From NCBI GenBank assembly GCA_023444445.1, contig JAEXMK010000112.1, forward strand, positions 1 to 13,776: 13,776 nucleotides of DNA, read 5' to 3'. The position numbers and the translations under genes were made by a program. Positions 1-9,090 of this stretch are shown in pieces. Position 1 is the stretch's first letter. Each line of letters starts with the position of its first letter. The DNA comes from Pseudomonadota bacterium. Lineage in GTDB: Bacteria; Pseudomonadota; Alphaproteobacteria; Rhizobiales; Rhizobiaceae. A model generated the notes under the pieces. The model searched no databases, was not told where the DNA came from, and saw nothing but the letters and a program-made list of their open reading frames with translations.

Positions 1-791
1 CGGCGCTGCAAGAGAATGAAGAGGGCGAGAATGGGCGTCACATACATGGTCGCATAGGCCATGATGTTGTTCCATTCGCTGGTATTGGGGCCCATGAAGG
101 AATTGAGGCCGACGCTGGCGGGCTGCAGTTCCGCCGCCTGGATCATCGATTTCGAATAAACGAACTCACCGAAGGCCTGCATGAAGATGAGAATGGCGCT
201 GACGAGGATGCCGTTTCTGGCAAGCGGCAGGACGATATTGAAAAACGCGCCGACGCGGGAGTTGCCATCCACAAGTGCGGCCTCTTCCAGCTCCTGCGGC
301 ACCGCCATGAAGGTGGCACGCACCAGCACGACGAAGAAGGGCATGCTTTTGGCCGCAATGGCGAGGATGACCGACAGGCGTGGATAATCCAGAAGCCCGA
401 ATTGCGAGAAGCCGACGAAGATCGGCGTGATCATCAATGATGCCGGCAGGACCTGTAGCATGAGGATGAGGAACAGGCCGATATCCACCCAGACATTGCG
501 ATACCGCGCCAGAACATAAGCGCAGCCGACACCGAGAATGGTGATCAGGAACACTGCGCTGGAGGCGATCAGCACCGAATTCCAGAGGTAACGCCCCATG
601 TTGCGGCTTTCCCACACGTAAGCATAGGTCTGCCATTGCGGGTCGCCGGGCCAGAAGGCGGGCGGGCTGGCGAACATTTCCGAACCGCTTTTGAGCGAGG
701 TCAGATACATCCAGTACAGCGGAAAGAGGTAAATGATGGCGAGAATGATGGCGATGACCAGCATCAGCCGGTTTCTGTTCGTGATGCTCAT
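1..791 (-). CDS. Carbohydrate ABC transporter permease, MalG type (3' end cut by window)
   Basis: Inner-membrane permease subunit of a sugar ABC importer (binding-protein-dependent transport family, MalG/UgpE-like). It starts at the ATG at 789-791 and runs off the left edge after 263 codons. The last visible residues are ILLQR, where the family normally has about a dozen more, so nearly the whole protein is present. Hydrophobic segments lie near residues 8-30, 72-95, 103-128, 140-160, 193-212 and 243-261. The EAA loop that docks on the ATPase is clear: E170-A171-A172, G176 and a Leu-Pro at 188-189. The start overlaps the upstream permease stop by 4 nt (ATGA), which implies translational coupling. 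It should pair with that MalF-type protein. The ATPase (MsmX/UgpC type) is presumably beyond base 1. Family is sure; substrate is unknown. Confidence 0.95.
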   Translation of the reverse strand, partial: MSITNRNRLMLVIAIILAIIYLFPLYWMYLTSLKSGSEMFASPPAFWPGDPQWQTYAYVWESRNMGRYLWNSVLIASSAVFLITILGVGCAYVLARYRNVWVDIGLFLILMLQVLPASLMITPIFVGFSQFGLLDYPRLSVILAIAAKSMPFFVVLVRATFMAVPQELEEAALVDGNSRVGAFFNIVLPLARNGILVSAILIFMQAFGEFVYSKSMIQAAELQPASVGLNSFMGPNTSEWNNIMAYATMYVTPILALFILLQR

Positions 792-1690
792 CCGCGCACC
801 TCATGCCGTGTCGAGCGCACATAAACGACCGAAGCCAGCATCACGAAAACGATCATGATGACCGATATCGTTGCGCCCTTGGCGAAATCATATTGCCGGA
901 AGGAGAGATCCCAGGCCCAGTATTGCGCCACGTTGGAGCTGTTGTTCGGCCCGCCATCGGTAATGGCGGCGAAGAGATCGAATTGCTGCAGCGTGAAGAT
1001 CAGGCCGAGCGAGACGATCGCGCCGATGGTGGAACGCATCATCGGCAGGGTAATGGTGTAGAAGCGCTGCCAGGCGCTGGCGCCATCCAGTTCCGCAGCC
1101 TCGTAGAGATCGCCGGGGATGGAGGCGAGGCCGACCGACAACAGGATCATGTTAAAGGAGGTGCCGAGCCAGATATTGGCAATGACGACCGCCCAGAGTG
1201 AAAAGTTGGCGTCCGATCGCCAGAAAATGTTGCCTGAGATCAGGCCGCTTTCCCGCAGGAAGAAATTAAGCACGCCGAAATCGCCCGAAAGGATCCAGTT
1301 CCAGATGGCGCCAACGACAAGGCCGGGCATGACCCATGAGACGAGGAAAAGGCCGCGCAACCAGGTTGCGCCCGGAAAATTCACCCAGAAGAACAGCGCC
1401 AAGCCAAAGCCGATGGCGAATTGCCCGGCGATGGAGGCGACGACGAAGGTCACGGTGTTCATCAGGATCGGCAGAGTTTCGGGCTGCCGGAACAGGTCGA
1501 CATAGTTCTTGAAACCGACGAACGGGCGCACGAAGGTGCCCAGGCTGAACATGTCGACTTCCTGAAAACTCATGACGATGTTGTAGATGAGCGGCAGCCC
1601 TGCCATGACGAACAGGAACCCCAAGGGAAAGGCGACAAGGACGATATCGAAACCGCGACCGTCACTGACGCTGGAAAATAGTTTTTTCAT
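788..1690 (-). CDS. Carbohydrate ABC transporter permease, MalF type
   Basis: Inner-membrane permease of the same sugar importer, 300 aa, the usual size for UgpA/MalF-like proteins without the large MalF periplasmic loop. Predicted membrane spans are near residues 15-37, 78-103, 112-134, 165-185, 222-243 and 270-291. The cytoplasmic EAA motif is intact (E197-A198-A199, G203, Leu-Pro at 215-216), for contact with the ATPase. The C-terminal half has the usual FDLFAAITDGGP stretch. A GAGG Shine-Dalgarno lies 7 nt before the ATG. It is third from last among the visible operon genes, 115 nt after the binding-protein gene, and overlaps the next permease by 4 nt. Family is sure; the transported sugar cannot be read from the sequence. 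Confidence 0.96.
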   Translation of the reverse strand: MKKLFSSVSDGRGFDIVLVAFPLGFLFVMAGLPLIYNIVMSFQEVDMFSLGTFVRPFVGFKNYVDLFRQPETLPILMNTVTFVVASIAGQFAIGFGLALFFWVNFPGATWLRGLFLVSWVMPGLVVGAIWNWILSGDFGVLNFFLRESGLISGNIFWRSDANFSLWAVVIANIWLGTSFNMILLSVGLASIPGDLYEAAELDGASAWQRFYTITLPMMRSTIGAIVSLGLIFTLQQFDLFAAITDGGPNNSSNVAQYWAWDLSFRQYDFAKGATISVIMIVFVMLASVVYVRSTRHEVRG

Positions 1691-1771
1691 GAAACATCCT
1701 CACAAGCTCCAGTCGGGGCCGCCGCCGCTTGTTGCGACAGGCAGCCCCACCGGGAGGAACCTTTGGATGGA

Positions 1772-1788
1772 GGCAGGAAGAACCTGCC
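1772..1788 (-). other. Intercistronic hairpin between binding-protein and permease genes
   Basis: In the 115-nt gap the minus-strand RNA can form a perfect 6-bp stem, GGCAGG with CCTGCC, around a TTCTT loop, followed by GC-rich sequence rather than a U-tract. In many ABC sugar operons (the malE-malF gap is the classic case) such a stem protects the upstream mRNA and lets binding protein be made in excess of permease. That role is inferred from position and the lack of a U-tail; partial termination is the alternative. Confidence 0.5.
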
Positions 1789-1805
1789 CCCCGGCCCGGG
1801 ATCGA

Positions 1806-4003
<2,198 letters not shown>

Positions 4004-4015
4004 GTCTTTCAGTCC

Positions 4016-5050
4016 TTATGCTGCAATGGAAACACGCTGGCCGAGGCGGGCGCTTTCGATCGCGCCGATCACCATGGCAAGGCTGTTGATGTTGTCGAAG
4101 GAGGCCGTTTCCGGCATCTCACCCGTGCGGATGGACTCAAGAAACGAGAGAATGACGCTGGCATGGCCGCGCGTATCTTTCTCGGAAACGGCATCGGAAA
4201 CGTTTACGGTCTTGAACCCGCGTAAAAGTCCCTTGTCGTCGCCGGCCACGGAGGCGGAGAAATTGCCTTCGCCGTCCCAGACGATCATGCCCTTGGAACC
4301 GATCAGCCGCCAGCGCGCCTCCCAGCTGGTCCGTTCGCCTTCGGCGCACCACGAACCGCGATAGGTGAAGACGACATCATTCGAGAACTCGAAAATGGCG
4401 TTGGCGCTCGCCCCATGGGCATACCAGGAGCCTGCCGGGTTTTTCTCCACACAGAAGACGGAGAGGGGCTTTTCATTGGCGACAAAACGAGCTGCATCGA
4501 AGGTATGGATCGCCATGTCGAGAAGCAGGACGTTCTTCATCTCTTCACGGAAGCCGCCGAAATGCGGACCGAGGAAGAAATCGCAATGGATGGCCGTCAA
4601 ATCACCGATGATGCCGTCTTCCAGTGCACGGCGCAGACGCCGGATACCAGCAATAAACCGCCGGTTTTGTACCACGGCATGAATTTTGCCGGCTTTTTTT
4701 GCCAGTTCTACCAGCGTCGCTGCTTCCTCCATCGAGGCGGCAAGCGGTTTTTCGCTGAGCACATGGCACCCGGCCGCGAGACCGGCTTCCACCACGGCAA
4801 AGCGCGCCTGGGGAATGACGATGTCAAAAAGGATGTCGGCTTTCGTTTCGGCAAGAACCGCGCGAAGATCGGTGCCAATGACCGCGTCGGTAAGGGCGAA
4901 TTCTTCGGCAAGCGCGCGGGCCGTGTTCTCGTTCAGATCCACCAGGCCGACGATCTTGATCTCGCCAGCGATGTCTGGCGTCGATTGAATGGCGCGCAAC
5001 CAGCCTTTGGCCATGGCTCCGCATCCGCATAAAACGGCATTAAAAGTCAT
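4016..5050 (-). CDS. Gfo/Idh/MocA family sugar oxidoreductase
   Basis: NAD(P)-dependent dehydrogenase, 344 aa, first gene of the sugar operon. The N-terminal Rossmann fold has G9-C-G11-A-M-A for the dinucleotide and acidic VDLNE near 37-41. The family signature E100-K101-P102 gives the catalytic lysine. The second domain has the D178-M-A-I-H182-T-F-D185 stretch that supplies the usual catalytic His/Asp. It most likely oxidises a cyclic sugar, sugar acid or inositol-like hydroxyl to a ketone. The ATG at 5048-5050 has GGGGAGA a few nt upstream; an overlapping ATG just before it hits a stop at once. It is 12 nt ahead of the isomerase gene. It carries an internal near-copy of the operator at 4195-4208. 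Family is sure; substrate is unknown. Confidence 0.95.
   Translation of the reverse strand: MTFNAVLCGCGAMAKGWLRAIQSTPDIAGEIKIVGLVDLNENTARALAEEFALTDAVIGTDLRAVLAETKADILFDIVIPQARFAVVEAGLAAGCHVLSEKPLAASMEEAATLVELAKKAGKIHAVVQNRRFIAGIRRLRRALEDGIIGDLTAIHCDFFLGPHFGGFREEMKNVLLLDMAIHTFDAARFVANEKPLSVFCVEKNPAGSWYAHGASANAIFEFSNDVVFTYRGSWCAEGERTSWEARWRLIGSKGMIVWDGEGNFSASVAGDDKGLLRGFKTVNVSDAVSEKDTRGHASVILSFLESIRTGEMPETASFDNINSLAMVIGAIESARLGQRVSIAA
4195..4208. promoter_or_regulatory. Possible intragenic LacI-type operator
   Basis: CGGAAACGTTTACG matches the 14-bp core of the divergent-promoter palindrome (CGTAAACGTTTACG) at 13 of 14 positions. It lies inside the oxidoreductase gene, 902 bp from the main operator centre to centre. 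This resembles lac O2 inside lacZ. It encodes Val-Asn-Val-Ser, so the match could be chance codon choice. Confidence 0.35.
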
Positions 5051-5095
5051 CTCATCTCCCCGGGCTCTTTTGCAAACTCCTCTTTGCGCAGAGCG

Positions 5096-5111
5096 TCGTA
5101 AACGTTTACGA
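5096..5111. promoter_or_regulatory. LacI-family operator palindrome in divergent promoter
   Basis: A 16-bp perfect palindrome, TCGTAAACGTTTACGA, with the central CpG typical of LacI/PurR-family sites. It lies between the oxidoreductase and LacI genes. On the minus strand it starts 1 nt after the predicted -10 box and so covers the expected transcription start. Repression of the sugar operon by the adjacent LacI protein, with autoregulation, is the likely role. Confidence 0.88.
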
Positions 5112-5112
5112 G

Positions 5113-5140
5113 ACTATGACGATGATGTTAGATATGTCAA
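5113..5140 (-). promoter_or_regulatory. Sigma-70-type promoter of the sugar operon
   Basis: On the minus strand a perfect TTGACA -35 box (5140-5135) is followed after 16 bp by CATAGT (5118-5113), 4 of 6 matches to TATAAT. Transcription would begin near 5105, inside the operator palindrome. The box quality, spacing and operator position agree. Promoter activity itself is inferred. Confidence 0.7.
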
Positions 5141-5189
5141 GACCGTTAAGGGGCGTGTTGTTTGTGCGCCGGGCCTGGGAGGGGAGCGC

Positions 5190-6224
5190 ATGAAAGGAAT
5201 CCGTCAGCTTGCCGATTATCTCGAGATATCGATAGGCACCGTTTCCCGTGCCCTGAACGGCAAGCCCGATGTGAACGAAGAGACGCGGCGGCGTGTTCTG
5301 GAAGCGGCGGAAAAGCTGGGTTATGTCGCTAACCAGTCCGGCCGTAGCCTGCGGCAGGGCACCACCAATGTCATCGGCCTGATGACCGGCAGCGACGCGC
5401 AGACCGTCGAAAACTCCGACAACTTCTTCTTAGGCTTGACGGATGGTCTGCAAAGCGTGTTTTCCGGACATAATCTCGATCTCATCGTTCTGCCCTGCCC
5501 GGGGGAAGAGGACCCGGATGAATATCTGAAGCGCATGGTGGCGCGGCGCATGGTGGATGCGATGATCATTTCCGCCACCCGTCGCACCGACAAGCGCGTG
5601 GATTTCCTGAAGCAGACCCGCCTGCCTTTCGTGTCGCTCGGCCGCACGGCCTCCAGCGACAATCACGCCTGGATCGATCTCGATTTCGAAGGCGTCGCGA
5701 AAAACGCCGTGGATCGTCTTGTCGCCGCCGGGCATCGTTCGATCGCGGTTGCCGCACCCGACAGCGATATCAATCTCGGCTACGTTTTTCTGGAGGGCTA
5801 CAGGCGTGCGCTGGAAGACAATGGCATCGTCTACGATTCATCTCTCGTCATCCGGGCGAAATCGAGCGAGCAGGGCGGTTATCACGCTGCCAGCGAATGG
5901 CTGCAGATGCGGCCCCGGCCGACAGCGATCGTGCTGATTTACGAGCTGATGGCGGTCGGTCTTTATCGACGGCTTGCGGAAGCTGGCCTGAAACCGGGGC
6001 GCGACCTCGCCGTCATCGGCTTCCGCGATGGTCCGCGCGGTCAGTTTCTGGAGCCACGCCTCACCAGTTTCCGCATGTCTCTGCACGATCTCGGCGTGAC
6101 GGTCGCCCAGACGTTACTGTCGACCATGCCGGCCTATGCGCCCTTTTATCCCGATCAGGCCCGCCATTGCGTATGGCCTATGCTTCTGGTGCCCGGCGAG
6201 AGCGATCCGCCCCCCGCCCCTTAG
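5190..6224 (+). CDS. LacI family transcriptional repressor of the sugar operon
   Basis: DNA-binding repressor with a sugar-binding effector domain, 344 aa. The N-terminal helix-turn-helix is at residues 3-22 (IRQLADYLEISIGTVSRAL), then the hinge helix near 48-56 (NQSGRSLRQ) with L54 as the minor-groove leucine. The effector domain is periplasmic-binding-protein-like (VIGLM at 61-65, then two Rossmann-like lobes, with VIGFRDG late in the protein where LacI members read GFDD). The ATG at 5190 is preferred because GGGAGGGGAG precedes it and the HTH starts at once; the frame runs open upstream to 4989 but would add a non-homologous tail. It is divergent from the operon, with the palindrome at 5096-5111 between them. 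It is probably released by the transported sugar or an early intermediate. Confidence 0.94.
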   Translation: MKGIRQLADYLEISIGTVSRALNGKPDVNEETRRRVLEAAEKLGYVANQSGRSLRQGTTNVIGLMTGSDAQTVENSDNFFLGLTDGLQSVFSGHNLDLIVLPCPGEEDPDEYLKRMVARRMVDAMIISATRRTDKRVDFLKQTRLPFVSLGRTASSDNHAWIDLDFEGVAKNAVDRLVAAGHRSIAVAAPDSDINLGYVFLEGYRRALEDNGIVYDSSLVIRAKSSEQGGYHAASEWLQMRPRPTAIVLIYELMAVGLYRRLAEAGLKPGRDLAVIGFRDGPRGQFLEPRLTSFRMSLHDLGVTVAQTLLSTMPAYAPFYPDQARHCVWPMLLVPGESDPPPAP

Positions 6225-6238
6225 CCATCGCAGGAACG

Positions 6239-7117
6239 TCAAAGCTCAAAGCCGTCAATGCTCATGACGCCAAAAGGATTGAATTTATACTCGTCTTCTT
6301 CGTACCGCTCGTCGTCGGTAAGGGTGGCGCGACGGTCCTTCAGGGTGGTCTCAACGCCGTCACGCGCCATTTGCCCGGCGATATCATCCATCAATGCGGC
6401 GATCTTTAATTGCTCGGCGTTCGTTGATGGCTGATCTTCGTGTTTTTTGATGAAGCGCACCCGCACATCCGGCAGGGCGATCAGGTGAAACCCGATGCTG
6501 GTCATACCTTCGGCATCATCTCCTATGGGGCGGCGTGCGAAAGCCAGACGGCAGGTTCTGGCAAGCGCCATTCCATCATCGGCAGCAACTTCGCCACGCG
6601 ACTGCTCGTAGAGCTGCTTCCAGCGCCTTGCTCCATGGGCGACGCCCGCACTTTCGCCTTTCACGGCGACAGCACCGTTATCGAGCATATGCTGCACAAA
6701 TCTGAGGGCGTTTACGGATGTCTTGACGGCCGTTTCGGCATCCATGGACGGGCCGAGCACATAAAGGACCGAGCCGTGTCCGGCCACCGCTTCTTCATCC
6801 TCCGACTGGTAGGCGTCCGGTTCGACGCGGTCCCAGCAGACATTGAAGGAACGTTGCATCCGGTCGTCCGGCTCATTCTGCGAGTAGTCTTCATCCAGAC
6901 TGAAATCCGCCGCAAAATCATCGACCGCGGCGCTGGCGCTCTTCTGAAGCGCCGCGAGGCCATTTTTTCCGCCGAGAAAACAAAGGACATGTCGCGGCTG
7001 GTAGCTGGAGCGGGGTACGGCAAAGGCAGGCGCCTTGCTTGATGCTGCGCTAAAAGACGGCCTTGCCAGCACAAGGCCGCCCAGAAATGCAAGAACTCCA
7101 CGACGCTCTGGGTTCAT
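6239..7117 (-). CDS. Putative exported protein of uncertain family (possibly DUF4261-like)
   Basis: 292 aa. The N-terminus has RR at residues 5-6 followed by a hydrophobic run to about residue 24 (GVLAFLGGLVLA, then SFSAA), which looks like a signal peptide, possibly Tat-like but without a full twin-arginine motif. The middle (about 114-170) reads as a folded domain: VLYVLGPSMDAETA, then VAVKGESAGVAHGARRW. GMTSIGFHLIALPDVRV follows near 204-220. These pieces recall DUF4261 proteins, but this is recollection, not a search. A KFNPFGVMSIDGFEL tail follows an acidic patch (DDERYEEDEY). The start codon lacks a good Shine-Dalgarno; a 7-bp inverted repeat (7125-7131 with 7160-7166) sits in the leader. 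It is convergent with the LacI gene, 14 nt apart. Function unknown. Confidence 0.8.
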   Translation of the reverse strand: MNPERRGVLAFLGGLVLARPSFSAASSKAPAFAVPRSSYQPRHVLCFLGGKNGLAALQKSASAAVDDFAADFSLDEDYSQNEPDDRMQRSFNVCWDRVEPDAYQSEDEEAVAGHGSVLYVLGPSMDAETAVKTSVNALRFVQHMLDNGAVAVKGESAGVAHGARRWKQLYEQSRGEVAADDGMALARTCRLAFARRPIGDDAEGMTSIGFHLIALPDVRVRFIKKHEDQPSTNAEQLKIAALMDDIAGQMARDGVETTLKDRRATLTDDERYEEDEYKFNPFGVMSIDGFEL

Positions 7118-7319
7118 CCGACAACCCCGGTTTCCATCAACAGGATAACGGGTTTCTATACCGGGGCATGCAATTCAGGCTAGATGGCGTTCGGTATTTT
7201 CTGGCGTCGCAGTTCGCAAACCCGTCCCCTGCCTGATGGCATCGAGCCACCGGTGCAAACGCCGCGTCGTCTCGCTCGCTGCGTTACGGCCATTCATCCG
7301 CCAGATCGGACGAGCGGCT

Positions 7320-7715
7320 TCATGCACCATATTGCTCATCCGTCACATGTTCCATCCAGTCCACCACCTTGCCGTCTTTCACCTCCTGAAGCGCAATATG
7401 GGTCATGGCGATATTGGGGGCGGCGCCATGCCAATGTCTCTCACCTGGTGCGAACCAGACGATATCGCCGGGGCGAATCTCCTCCACAGGTCCACCCTCA
7501 CGCTGCGCGCGGCCAAGGCCGGATACTACGATCAGGGTCTGGCCAAGGGGATGGGTGTGCCAGGCGGTGCGGGCGCCGGGTTCAAAGGTAACCTGAGCGC
7601 CCTGCACCCGCTCGGCATCGAAGGGGTTGAAGAGCGGATCGATGCGGACCATGCCGGTAAACCAGCCCTCCGGGCCCTTGGCGGATGCCCGTGTTCCCGA
7701 GCGCAATATTTCCAT
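7320..7715 (-). CDS. Small Mn-type cupin, hydroxynitrile-lyase-like
   Basis: Single-domain cupin of 131 aa. Motif 1 supplies H53, H55 and Q59 ([11 protein letters not shown]) and motif 2 supplies H94, with H96 next to it (GERHWHG). Gln replaces the usual Glu ligand. From memory the manganese cupin (R)-selective hydroxynitrile lyases of Acidobacteria (GtHNL/AcHNL) use His53, His55, Gln59 and His94 with the same numbering, so this protein belongs to that group. The group is often annotated as 'cupin domain protein' or carboxymuconolactone-decarboxylase-associated cupin, and the physiological substrate is not known. The ATG at 7713-7715 is chosen because AGGAG lies 7 nt upstream; an ATG two codons earlier is only 1 nt from that site. 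It is monocistronic or loosely linked to the downstream exported protein, 202 nt away. Confidence 0.9.
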   Translation of the reverse strand: MEILRSGTRASAKGPEGWFTGMVRIDPLFNPFDAERVQGAQVTFEPGARTAWHTHPLGQTLIVVSGLGRAQREGGPVEEIRPGDIVWFAPGERHWHGAAPNIAMTHIALQEVKDGKVVDWMEHVTDEQYGA

Positions 7716-8070
7716 GGTCATTCTCCTGACGAGTCTCGTGCAGCGATTTGATGCGGGAATTCCTCCCTTGTCCACAGGGGAGTGAAAAGCCAATCGAACT
7801 GCCGACTATGGAGGGCATTGATTCTGGCAGGAACATGCCGCAGGGAACGCAACGATCAACCGATGCCGACGGTGTCCGCGAATATAGGGGCAATCAGGCC
7901 CGGCCGGCTTCCTCGATGAACCTGCGCACCAGCGGCAGGGTGCCTTTCGGCAAGGCATGTTGCATATTCGTGGATGAGTTCGGTGGCGTCGCTGAGGCTT
8001 CGAGCTCCGCGGTGAAGGCGACATCGGCGTGAAATATGAGATCACAGGAGCAGAATCGACAGATTTTCCC
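7716..8070. other. 355-nt gap without an intact gene
   Basis: No intact gene with a start, ribosome site and recognisable protein was found between the cupin and phosphopantetheinyl transferase genes. The part nearest the cupin (7716-7893) should hold the cupin promoter, but no convincing -35/-10 pair was identified. The part at 7894-8070 may be a decayed coding remnant (separate entry). Confidence 0.6.
7894..8070 (-). pseudogene. Possible frameshifted gene remnant
   Basis: Directly after the phosphopantetheinyl transferase stop, two minus-strand frames alternate in protein-like quality. Frame A gives DLIFHADVAFTAELEA. Reading then moves to another frame near 7991-7998 with SDATELIHEYATCLAERHP. 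It moves back to frame A near 7925-7938 with LVRRFIEEAGRA and a TGA at 7894-7896. Joined, these look like the C-terminal part of one protein, and the two shifts compensate. No start codon is present, so it would be a 5'-truncated remnant. I do not recognise the family. In GC-rich DNA such readings can arise by chance. Confidence 0.28.
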
Positions 8071-8787
8071 TTACTGCGCGAGAAGGACGCGGGTAAGCAG
8101 TAAGCCTTCGAAATGGCCAAAGCGGAAAGGAATCTCCGTTCCTTTTCGCCATTTGCCGTTCAGGTCGGCGGTCAGTCGCAGGGCTCCCGAACCATTCTCA
8201 TCGTAAGCCGACAATTCCGCCGCCTCGAAAAAGAAAAGCCGTCTGACCGTTGGATAAAGTGCCTTGAACAGGCTCTCCTTGGCGGAAAAAATAAGCCCGG
8301 TCATGAATGGATCGATGACGCTGCCGAGGCTGTGAAGTTCATGTGGCGTCAGGGCCTGCGTTGCGATATCGCCGGCTTCCTCTTTGCTCAAAAGCTTCTC
8401 TATATCGATGCCGATGCCAAGAAACCGGCTGCCGGTGCCGGCAAGGGCAATCGCCCGGTCGCCGCTGTGGGAAATCGCGCCGACCACGCCTTCAGGCCAG
8501 ATCGGCGCACGATCTTCTCCCATCCCGGGAAATATTGCCTGCCCGGTGAGGCGGCGTATGGCTTCCGCGGCGCATCTGCGTCCCGCCAGAAACTCTGCCT
8601 TGCGTTTGGGCACCGCCCGCAGAAGCTGCGGCGGCAGGGGAGCGGCCATATCAGCGGCGGCTCCGCTGTCGGGACCGTAACGAAGGGTGAGGCAATGGCA
8701 TTCGCCACTGTTATCCGGCCAGGGCCAGACGGCTTCCGGAGCATCGTCGAAAGCGGTTTCGTGGTGAGATGCCGGAACGATCGCCAT
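8071..8787 (-). CDS. 4'-phosphopantetheinyl transferase, Sfp/EntD type
   Basis: Transfers the phosphopantetheine arm of coenzyme A to a serine of carrier proteins, activating non-ribosomal peptide or polyketide synthases. 238 aa, normal for the EntD branch. Visible motifs in order: RKAEFLAGRRCAAEAI (62-77), PEGVVGAISHSGD (98-110), GIGIDIE with Mg ligands D128 and E130, and FSAKESLFKALYP (167-179) with catalytic E171 and K175. GAGGG lies 9 nt upstream of the ATG at 8785-8787. No carrier-protein or synthase gene is in the window, so it serves a partner elsewhere, most plausibly a siderophore synthase, as is usual for EntD-type enzymes (inference). No iron-box was identified upstream. Confidence 0.93.
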   Translation of the reverse strand: MAIVPASHHETAFDDAPEAVWPWPDNSGECHCLTLRYGPDSGAAADMAAPLPPQLLRAVPKRKAEFLAGRRCAAEAIRRLTGQAIFPGMGEDRAPIWPEGVVGAISHSGDRAIALAGTGSRFLGIGIDIEKLLSKEEAGDIATQALTPHELHSLGSVIDPFMTGLIFSAKESLFKALYPTVRRLFFFEAAELSAYDENGSGALRLTADLNGKWRKGTEIPFRFGHFEGLLLTRVLLAQ

Positions 8788-9090
8788 ATTCTTTCCCTCG
8801 TTTCACCGGCCGGGTCAGGCCGCAAACATCGCCCCGTCAGCCAGTGCCGGCTGCATCATCACCTGGCCAGCGTGACAGGAGGCGAAAAACAGCATCCTAT
8901 CGAACATATCATCCGGTCTTGCAATCCCTCGCCAGGCGCGTGGAGCCTGGCGCTCCACGGTGCAGTCACAATTCGGGTCTCTTCAGCGAACCGGACTTTC
9001 GTCCGGGCATCCGAACTCGAAAAAAACAAAAGGCCTTCGAAGTGATCTCCGAAGGCCTTCTTTCTTGACGTAAACGATACGGGTAAGACC
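8788..9090. other. 303-nt hairpin-rich intergenic region
   Basis: Contains no credible gene. It must hold the phosphopantetheinyl transferase promoter (minus strand), which I could not pin down, and the gcdH terminator. Inverted repeats are dense: GCCAGG/CCTGGC (8931-8936 with 8946-8951), CGTGGAGC/GCTCCACG (8939-8946 with 8952-8959), CCGGAC/GTCCGG (8991-8996 with 9001-9006), and the 10-bp terminator stem. The first two overlap and cannot form together. Confidence 0.6.
9021..9060 (-). terminator. Rho-independent terminator of gcdH (possibly bidirectional)
   Basis: A 10-bp perfect stem, AAGGCCTTCG (9030-9039) with CGAAGGCCTT (9050-9059), around a 10-nt loop. On the minus strand it is followed by TTTTGTTTTTTTCG, a strong U-tract, and it begins about 31 nt after the gcdH stop. 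On the plus strand the tail is only CTTTCTT, so termination in that direction would be weaker. Confidence 0.85.

Noticed and set aside
4989..5189. Upstream extension of the first LacI gene by 67 codons
   Set aside because: It would run over the divergent promoter and operator and into the oxidoreductase start; the HTH begins at the ATG at 5190.
7748..8032. 94-codon plus-strand reading frame in the 355-nt gap
   Set aside because: The translation resembles no protein, there is no Shine-Dalgarno, and it conflicts with the better minus-strand coding signal.
8113..9045. 310-codon plus-strand reading frame across the transferase and its upstream gap
   Set aside because: Antisense to the phosphopantetheinyl transferase, and it runs through the hairpin-rich gap without a recognisable domain.
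9068..9080. CGTAAACGATACG as another copy of the first LacI operator
   Set aside because: Only the left half matches; the right half is out of register, and the site lies at the end of gcdH away from any promoter.
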